DNA from: Streptomyces sp. TBY4
Lineage (GTDB): Bacteria; Actinomycetota; Actinomycetes; Streptomycetales; Streptomycetaceae
Length of the DNA stretch: 64,000 bases
Reading direction: 5' to 3'
NCBI RefSeq assembly: GCF_024213195.1
Contig: NZ_JANAVF010000001.1
Location: 186,001-250,000 of the forward strand
The notes under the pieces were generated by a model. That model did not search any database. It saw only the letters and a list, made by a program, of their open reading frames with translations, and was not told the DNA's origin. Both the position numbers and the translations under genes were made by a program. The number at the start of each line of letters is the position of its first letter. The first letter of the stretch is position 1. Below are positions 59,060 to 64,000 of the stretch, one piece after another.

Positions 59060-60364
59060 TTACCAGAAGTCGGGCAGGCTGTAGCGATAGGTATTGGTCT
59101 GGTGCCAGTAGTGGTTGCCGTCGACCCAGACGGCGACTCCCCGCAGGAAGCGCAGAACGCTCGGGACGGGGCAGGCCGCGGCCAGGGCGGCGGCCTCCGC
59201 TTCGAAGGCGTGCATGAGGTCGTTGTGGACCTCGACCGCCTTGAGGTAGCCCTCCTGGTCGGAGGTCCCCTCCCGGTCGGCGATCACCACGGGCAGGTTC
59301 AAGTGCCGCCCGGGGGAGGCGAGTTCCTTGGTGTAGGAATAGAGGTCGTTGACGATGGTGGTGGCGTTCCCGGCGAGCGCGATGACCCGCTGCATGGCCG
59401 CCTGGGCGTGCAGATCGGCCGGGAGCTCGTACCCGCCGACCGTGTCGGTGATGGTGGGGCAGGGGCGGAAGTTGTTGAACTGCCGCATGGACAGGTACTC
59501 CCACACCTCCGGGACGTACTCCGTCTGGCTCCAGGCCGCCTCGGCGAGGTAGCCGAGGTGCAGCCGGGCCATGTCGTGCCGGAACCGGTCGGCCTGGGAG
59601 GGGGTGGCCTGCTGGACGAAGTACTCCATGGCGGAGCGGTAGGCCCGCCGGGGGGCGTCCGACTGGAGCGACGCCACCCACGCCGGCTCGTACTCCTTCG
59701 TGGTGTGGAGGGGGTCGAGGGCGGTGTGCGCCAGCAGGAGGCGTCCGCCGAGGCCGACGGGCGAGCCGCCGTGGTCCTCGCAGTAGACGTCGTCGACCGC
59801 GTTCTCGGCGACCATCAGCCGTGTGGCGAGCATCAGGTGTTCGACGGTGGGGGCGTCCGGGTGGCAGGCCACCATGTAGCGGCCTACATGGAAGCCGTCG
59901 AACTGGTCCTCCCATTCCTCGGGGTACAGCTCGACCTCTTCCAGCGCCCATGCCTTGATCCTGCGGCTGACCTCCTCCACCCGCGCCGGGTCCGGCTCCG
60001 CCACCGGGTGGTAGTAGAGGCCCGGGATCGGGTTTCCGGCCGCCGGTGCGGCCGGCTCCGGAGCCGGCGGGAGTGCGGGGGCGGGTGCGGGTGCGGTGGC
60101 CCCTTCCCAGCGGGCCGGGTGCAGGCCCTCCGTGCCCAGGCCGCTGGGTCCGCCCAGGAGCCGCCGCAGGGCGGGGCTCGGGGCGGGCGGCGCGGGTGCG
60201 GGCGCGTCCGCCGGGGCCGACGGTGCGGGCAGACCCGGTACCGCGGGCAGACCCGGCAGGCTGCCGGACGCGCGGGACTGGGCGGTGCCGAGGACGTGGG
60301 CCCCGAACCGGGCGGCGGCGCCGGGCAGGCTCGACTGCAGAGGGGAAGGCCCGGGCTCGGGCAT
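59060..60364 (-). CDS. 2-methylisoborneol synthase, encapsulin cargo
   Basis: The 434-residue class I terpene cyclase has a 130-residue Pro/Ala-rich disordered N terminus. The catalytic domain shows the metal motif NAVDDVYCEDHGG (DDxxCED type) near residue 190 and NDLYSYTKE (NSE type) near residue 327. It converts 2-methyl-GPP to 2-methylisoborneol, the earthy odorant. The long N-terminal extension matches the cargo-loading region known for terpene cyclases packaged by family 2 encapsulins, whose shell gene lies upstream. Start ATG 60364. Confidence 0.96.
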   Translation of the reverse strand: MPEPGPSPLQSSLPGAAARFGAHVLGTAQSRASGSLPGLPAVPGLPAPSAPADAPAPAPPAPSPALRRLLGGPSGLGTEGLHPARWEGATAPAPAPALPPAPEPAAPAAGNPIPGLYYHPVAEPDPARVEEVSRRIKAWALEEVELYPEEWEDQFDGFHVGRYMVACHPDAPTVEHLMLATRLMVAENAVDDVYCEDHGGSPVGLGGRLLLAHTALDPLHTTKEYEPAWVASLQSDAPRRAYRSAMEYFVQQATPSQADRFRHDMARLHLGYLAEAAWSQTEYVPEVWEYLSMRQFNNFRPCPTITDTVGGYELPADLHAQAAMQRVIALAGNATTIVNDLYSYTKELASPGRHLNLPVVIADREGTSDQEGYLKAVEVHNDLMHAFEAEAAALAAACPVPSVLRFLRGVAVWVDGNHYWHQTNTYRYSLPDFW

Positions 60365-60401
60365 CCGTGACTCCTAGGTGAGGTGGGTGTACGGGTCCGC
60401 C

Positions 60402-60447
60402 GGCCGCTCAGTCGCTCCGGCGGGGGCCGCTCAGTCGCTCCGGCGGG
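60402..60447. repeat. 23-bp exact tandem duplication at the encapsulin gene end
   Basis: Copies at 60402-60424 and 60425-60447 are identical (GGCCGCTCAGTCGCTCCGGCGGG as seen on the + strand). The right-hand copy contains the encapsulin stop codon and its last five codons, so the left copy is a duplication of the coding end. It sits in the gap before the MIB synthase. Confidence 0.9.
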
Positions 60448-61840
60448 CGATCTGCACGTTCTCCAGGACACCGAGGGCGTCGGGCACCAGGATCGCGGCG
60501 GAGTAGTAGGTGGTGACGAGGTAGGAGATGATCGACTTCTCGTCGATGCCCATGAACCGGACCGACAGGCCCGGCTCGTACTCCTCCGGCAGGCCGGTCT
60601 GGCGCAGTCCGATGACGCCCTGGTTGTCCTCGCCGGTGCGCATGGCGAGGATGGAGCTGGTGTTCTCCTTGGTGATGGGGATCTTGTTGCAGGGCAGGAT
60701 CGGGACCCCGCGCCAGGCGGGCACCTGCTGGCCGCCCACGTCCACGTGGTCCGGGTAGAGCCCGCGGGCGTTCATCTCGCGGCCGATCGCCGCGATGGTG
60801 CGGGGGTGGGCGAGGAAGAGCTTGGTGCCGCGGCGGCGGCAGAGCAGCTCGTCCATGTCGTCCGGGGTGGGCGGGCCGGAGTGGGTCTGGATCCGCTGCT
60901 TGAACGCGGCGTTGTGGAGCAGGCCGAACTCCCGGTTGTTCACCAGCTCGTGTTCCTGGCGCTCGCGCAAGGCCTCGATGGTGAGCCGGAGTTGCTCCTC
61001 GGTCTGGTTCATCGGACCGTTGTAGAGATCGGCGACCCTCGTGTGGACGCGCAGGACGGTCTGGGCGATGGAGAGTTCGTACTCGCGCGGCTTCGATTCG
61101 TAGTCGACGAAGGTGCCGGGGAGTTCGGCCTCGCCGACGTGGCCGGCCGACATGGCGATCTCGGCCTCGCCGTGCTTGTTCTGCCGCTGCAGGGGCAGCG
61201 AGCTGAACCGCTGGATGTGCTCCTGGAGGTGCGGCGCCCCGGACACGATGCCGGCGAAGTCGGCGCGGGAGAGCGTGAGGAGGGTGCCGGGGGTCTCGGC
61301 GGTGGCCGTGTAGTCCCAGCGGGCGTCGGCGTCCAGCAGGGCGTTCTCGCCGAACCGTTCGCCGTCGGCGAGGACCGCGACGGAGATCTCGTCGCCGTAC
61401 TTGCCCGCGGAGGTCTGGCTGATCCGGCCGTGGGCGATCAAGTGGATCTGCTCGGCGGGAGCACCCCGCTCGACCAGCACCTCGCCGGCCCGGAAATCGC
61501 GCTGGACGCAGCGTCCGGCGATCGCCGCCAGCACTTCGTCGTCGTCGAAGCCCCGCAGCAGGGCGAGTTCGCCGAGCTCGCGCGGGATCACCTGGACACG
61601 TGCACCGTCCTGGACGAACTCGATGCTCCCGTCACCGACGGTGTAGCTCAGCCGGCGGTTCACCCGGTAGGCGCCGCCCTTGGTCTCCACCCACGGCAGC
61701 ATCCGCAGCAGCCAGCGGGAGGTGATCTCCTGCATCTGCGGGGCGGACTTGGTCGTGGTGGCAAGGTTGCGGGCTGCCGCCGTGCCCAGGCTCTGCTGGG
61801 GCGGATCCAGCTGTGCTTCCGGGCTGGTGTCAACAGTCAT
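60431..61840 (-). CDS. family 2B encapsulin shell protein with cyclic-nucleotide-binding insert
   Basis: The 469-residue protein has the EshA-like layout. The N-terminal arm is followed by a part of the HK97-like fold, then a CRP-type cyclic-nucleotide-binding domain (about residues 95-215: [46 protein letters not shown] and [11 protein letters not shown]). The encapsulin core follows (about 230-469, ending [32 protein letters not shown]). Family 2B encapsulins form cages that package terpene cyclases or other enzymes and may be gated by nucleotides. It is the first gene of the MIB operon. The CNB insert distinguishes it from family 2A. Confidence 0.95.
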   Translation of the reverse strand: MTVDTSPEAQLDPPQQSLGTAAARNLATTTKSAPQMQEITSRWLLRMLPWVETKGGAYRVNRRLSYTVGDGSIEFVQDGARVQVIPRELGELALLRGFDDDEVLAAIAGRCVQRDFRAGEVLVERGAPAEQIHLIAHGRISQTSAGKYGDEISVAVLADGERFGENALLDADARWDYTATAETPGTLLTLSRADFAGIVSGAPHLQEHIQRFSSLPLQRQNKHGEAEIAMSAGHVGEAELPGTFVDYESKPREYELSIAQTVLRVHTRVADLYNGPMNQTEEQLRLTIEALRERQEHELVNNREFGLLHNAAFKQRIQTHSGPPTPDDMDELLCRRRGTKLFLAHPRTIAAIGREMNARGLYPDHVDVGGQQVPAWRGVPILPCNKIPITKENTSSILAMRTGEDNQGVIGLRQTGLPEEYEPGLSVRFMGIDEKSIISYLVTTYYSAAILVPDALGVLENVQIARRSD

Positions 61841-62110
61841 CGGTCGAGCTCTCCTTCATCGGCGGGGAAAGGCAGGCGAACGTGTGGGCGTCCGTCCAGA
61901 TCCCGGGGAACCGTAACGGCGAAGATCCCCGGCCCACCGCGAAAAAACGTTGCGGTTGCTTCGTTCCGGTGATCCTGCGCCTCAAGGGGTTTGTTTGGCG
62001 GACCGACGATTTCCAGCCGGGGTCGCCGCATCCGACTCGCCGTAGAGCACTTACGAGGCAATGAAGGAAAAAGGCTCGCAGGTGCACACCTTGCTGGCGC
62101 ATTTCCCTCT

Positions 62111-62133
62111 TGAATGATTCACTGAGTGCGCAC
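62111..62133. promoter_or_regulatory. cluster of three palindromes upstream of encapsulin operon
   Basis: TGAATGATTCA (62111-62121), CACTGAGTG (62120-62128) and GTGCGCAC (62126-62133) overlap at their edges. This points to a binding site for a dimeric regulator, about 270 bp from the encapsulin start and 290 bp before the small peptide gene. Confidence 0.35.
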
Positions 62134-62185
62134 ACCCGCCCCCGGGCTGCTTGCGGCTCTCGCTGCCACGGGGAGCGCGGTGAAG

Positions 62186-62232
62186 GAAGCCCCCTGCCCG
62201 CCGATCGCGGTGTTCGCCGAGCAGGGGGCTCC
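62186..62232. terminator. hairpin between divergent genes
   Basis: AGCCCCCTGC (62188-62197) and GCAGGGGGCT (62221-62230), extended by GG/CC pairs, form a stem with a 23-nt loop. Since both flanking genes point away, no gene needs it as a terminator. It may be a remnant or the end of an unrecognised small RNA. Confidence 0.45.
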
Positions 62233-62421
62233 GTCATGGGTGCCGCCGGCCGCCGCCCGCCCCTGCGATCCGGGAGCCGGGAGCCGGGCATTGTGCCAGA
62301 GGCCCGCAGGGCCGTCACGTCACGTCTTCCCGGGGCGTGCCCCGGGGTCCGCGGGCTGGCGGAATAGGGGGCAACGGACAGGGCGGAACGGCCGCCCGGC
62401 CCCCGAACAAGGAGGACAGCC

Positions 62422-62640
62422 ATGGCTGCCTTGATCCCCCTGCGCAAGTCGCTCCTCATCGCCGTCTCCGCCGTCGCCGCACTGATGGGCGCCGGATCGG
62501 CCTACGCCGCATCCGGCTCCGCCCACCTGGCCAACGACCCATCCGGGGCGAAGGTGCAGCGCAGCAGTCCGGTCAAGGGCACGATCGGCGGCCAGGACAC
62601 CTCCACCGCGTACGGCTACTACTACGTACAGGGGCGCTAG
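62422..62640 (+). CDS. 72-residue exported peptide with aromatic C terminus
   Basis: From ATG 62422 (GGAGG 8 nt ahead) the product has a basic start (MAALIPLRKS) and a hydrophobic helix (LLIAVSAVAALMGAGSAYA), and a predicted signal cleavage before ASGSAH. The mature 42 residues are hydrophilic and end DTSTAYGYYYVQGR. The gene is 3 bp upstream of a P450 gene, so they are made together. It could be a small secreted protein; alternatively it is a ribosomal peptide whose C-terminal YGYYY is cross-linked by the P450, though a Sec leader is unusual for that. Confidence 0.72.
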   Translation: MAALIPLRKSLLIAVSAVAALMGAGSAYAASGSAHLANDPSGAKVQRSSPVKGTIGGQDTSTAYGYYYVQGR

Positions 62641-62643
62641 CCC

Positions 62644-63981
62644 GTGCTCCCGACCCGCGTACCGCCCGGCCCTTCCGGGGCCGGGCGGTACGGCAACCGG
62701 CGCGCGTTCGAGCGGGACCACCTCGGCTTCCTGCTCGACCAGCAGCGGTACGGCGACCTGGTCCGCTTCGACGACGACCTGTACCTCGTGAACTCGCCCG
62801 TCCTCGCGGAACAGGTGCTCAAGCACACCAACACCACCTACTCGATCGCCCGGGACCTGCTGGGCGAGGACATCGACGGCGGCCGCGCCTCCGAGGACCT
62901 GGCCCGGTGGATGCGGGCCCGCGCCCTGGCGGGACGCGGCCTGAACCGGACCGCCACGCGGGCCGCCGGGGACCGCCTCGCGCAGACCGTCGCCCGCCAC
63001 GCGGACGGCTGGCGGACGCGCGGCAGCATCGAGGCGATCCCCGCACTGGAGGACCTCACCGCCCACCTCATCGCGGAGTTCTGCCTCGGGCCCGAGACCG
63101 GGGCGGTCCCCGGCCTCCTCGCCCGCCTGCAGGACGCGCTGCTGCCTCCCGCGCTGCCCCTGCCCGCCCGCTGGCACGCCCTGCGGCGGCGCCGTCTGCA
63201 CCGCGCCTCGGACGAGCTCGCCCAGGAGGTCGCCGCCCTGATGCGGCGGCGGCGCGGCACACGGCGGGAGGACTCGGCGCCCGCAGTCGCGGACCTTCTC
63301 GACACCGCCTGCCAGGAGGGCGCCCTCACCCGCGAAGGCGCGACCGACGTGATCGTCGCCAACCTGTTCGCCGCCCACGAGACCACCGCCGCCGCGCTCG
63401 CCTGGCTGCTGCTCCTCCTCGACCGGCGTCCGGACCTGCGCGAGCGGGTACGGGACGAAGCCGTACGCGAGCTCGCGGGGCGGCCCCCCACCGCGGCCGA
63501 CCTGCCCCGGCTGACCGTCGCGGGGGCCGTCGTGAAGGAGACCCTCCGGCTCTATCCCCCGCTCTGGCTCATCCAGCGGACCGTGGAGGAGCCCACCGAA
63601 CTCGGCGGCTTCCCGCTCCGCCCCGGCCAGCGGGTCGGCGTCAGCCCCTTCGTCCTCCACCGCGACCCGCGGCACTACGACCGGCCCGCCGCGTTCGACC
63701 CGGACCGCTGGATCGAGGGCCCCGCCGCCCCCCTGCCCAAGTACGCCTTCATGCCCTTCGGGGGCGGACCGCGCACCTGCCTCGGCACCCACTTCGCCAC
63801 CACGGCCATGACCATCGCGGCCGCGACCCTCACCCGCGACTACCGGATCGCGCAGTCCCCCGGCACCGGCACCACCTTCGACACCCGCACGATCCTCCAG
63901 CCCGGCGGCCTGACCCTCGAGGTCACCGGCCCTCGTGGAATCGACCAAGATGTGCTTGACCGATCATTCCTCGCCACGTAA
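62644..63981 (+). CDS. cytochrome P450
   Basis: The 445-residue protein starts at GTG 62644. It has the I-helix AHETTAAALAW near residue 237, the ExxR motif KETLRLYPPLWLIQRT near residue 297 and the heme ligand loop FMPFGGGPRTCLGTHFA near residue 370. An N-terminal membrane anchor is lacking, so it is soluble and needs ferredoxin partners from elsewhere. The LRLYPPLWLIQR region resembles CYP4/CYP102-like bacterial enzymes that act on fatty or terpenoid substrates. Its closest functional link is the small peptide directly upstream or the terpenoid operon 0.8 kb away. The gene ends 19 bp before the window edge. Confidence 0.93.
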   Translation: MLPTRVPPGPSGAGRYGNRRAFERDHLGFLLDQQRYGDLVRFDDDLYLVNSPVLAEQVLKHTNTTYSIARDLLGEDIDGGRASEDLARWMRARALAGRGLNRTATRAAGDRLAQTVARHADGWRTRGSIEAIPALEDLTAHLIAEFCLGPETGAVPGLLARLQDALLPPALPLPARWHALRRRRLHRASDELAQEVAALMRRRRGTRREDSAPAVADLLDTACQEGALTREGATDVIVANLFAAHETTAAALAWLLLLLDRRPDLRERVRDEAVRELAGRPPTAADLPRLTVAGAVVKETLRLYPPLWLIQRTVEEPTELGGFPLRPGQRVGVSPFVLHRDPRHYDRPAAFDPDRWIEGPAAPLPKYAFMPFGGGPRTCLGTHFATTAMTIAAATLTRDYRIAQSPGTGTTFDTRTILQPGGLTLEVTGPRGIDQDVLDRSFLAT

Positions 63982-64000
63982 CTTCAACCGAACCAACTCG

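Larger units (their letters stand above)
61841..62421. other. 581-bp divergent region between MIB operon and peptide-P450 pair
   Basis: No gene is convincing here. Landmarks are a cluster of small palindromes at 62111-62133 (TGAATGATTCA, CACTGAGTG, GTGCGCAC), a 10-12-bp hairpin at 62186-62232, and an AT-richer strip at 61940-62120 that likely contains the encapsulin promoter. The hairpin has GGAAGCCCCCTGC and GCAGGGGGCTCC arms with a 23-nt loop. Confidence 0.6.

Overview
The window is very GC-rich (about 72%), has short intergenic gaps and many GTG or TTG starts. It carries hallmark actinomycete families: a SigE-type sigma factor, an LAXTG sortase substrate, a 2-methylisoborneol cluster with an encapsulin, CatR/FurA with KatG, and a TerD-like protein. 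It is a chromosomal segment of a Streptomyces or close relative (Kitasatospora-like). No rRNA, tRNA, transposase, integrase or CRISPR array was seen.

Layout. 0-9.3 kb: a TerD-like fragment, a solitary amino-acid-binding lipoprotein, a Tat-exported propeller protein, a PfpI-like protein, a secreted endonuclease I, a GNAT enzyme, a GH20 lipoprotein, a GlcG/HbpS-like protein and an MFS exporter divergent from its MarR regulator. 9.8-17.4 kb: a hypothetical membrane protein, an AraC-GNAT pair, an operon of LAXTG surface protein, SigE-family sigma factor and membrane protein, a MocR regulator divergent from an EamA transporter, and a second AraC regulator. 17.4-25.1 kb: a large secreted GH101 endo-alpha-N-acetylgalactosaminidase, a PQQ-like propeller lipoprotein, an MFS permease, a YbjQ protein and an SH3-like secreted protein.

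25.1-28.3 kb is an apparent four-gene RNA-repair operon: a T4 Rnl1-type RNA ligase, a T4 Pnkp-type kinase-phosphatase, a second P-loop kinase and an NYN-domain putative nuclease. 28.3-31.5 kb holds small metabolic and membrane genes and a 20-bp perfect inverted repeat.

31.7-41.5 kb is a complete nitrogen-acquisition block: urea transporter, ureA, a CbiX-like protein with a very His-rich tail, ureB with a Lys/Ala-rich extension, ureC, ureF, ureG, ureD and two ammonium transporters. The genes are mostly coupled by ATGA/GTGA overlaps. There is no ureE, and the CbiX-like protein sits where a nickel chaperone would be expected. The system imports urea, hydrolyses it, and could recapture leaked ammonium.

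41.5-52.4 kb: an RraA-like protein, a putative copper module (Met/Cys-rich secreted protein, TauE/cupredoxin membrane protein, HMA chaperone), a double-TrkA ion-channel-type protein, katG divergent from a Fur-family regulator with a FurA-like box over the katG promoter, and a MarR, rhodanese and YceI group.

52.5-58.1 kb is the strongest candidate for an undescribed biosynthetic system. A 30-residue Ser-rich peptide ending HPHCA is followed by six tightly packed genes: an aminotransferase, a protein of unknown function, a DHDPS-like aldolase, a heme-oxygenase-like diiron oxidase, a Rieske-PRMT-like methyltransferase fusion and a DsbA-like protein. 58.1-61.8 kb is the 2-methylisoborneol operon (family 2B encapsulin, MIB synthase, GPP C-methyltransferase). 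62.4-64.0 kb holds a small signal-peptide-bearing protein with a YGYYY-type C terminus, 3 nt upstream of a cytochrome P450.
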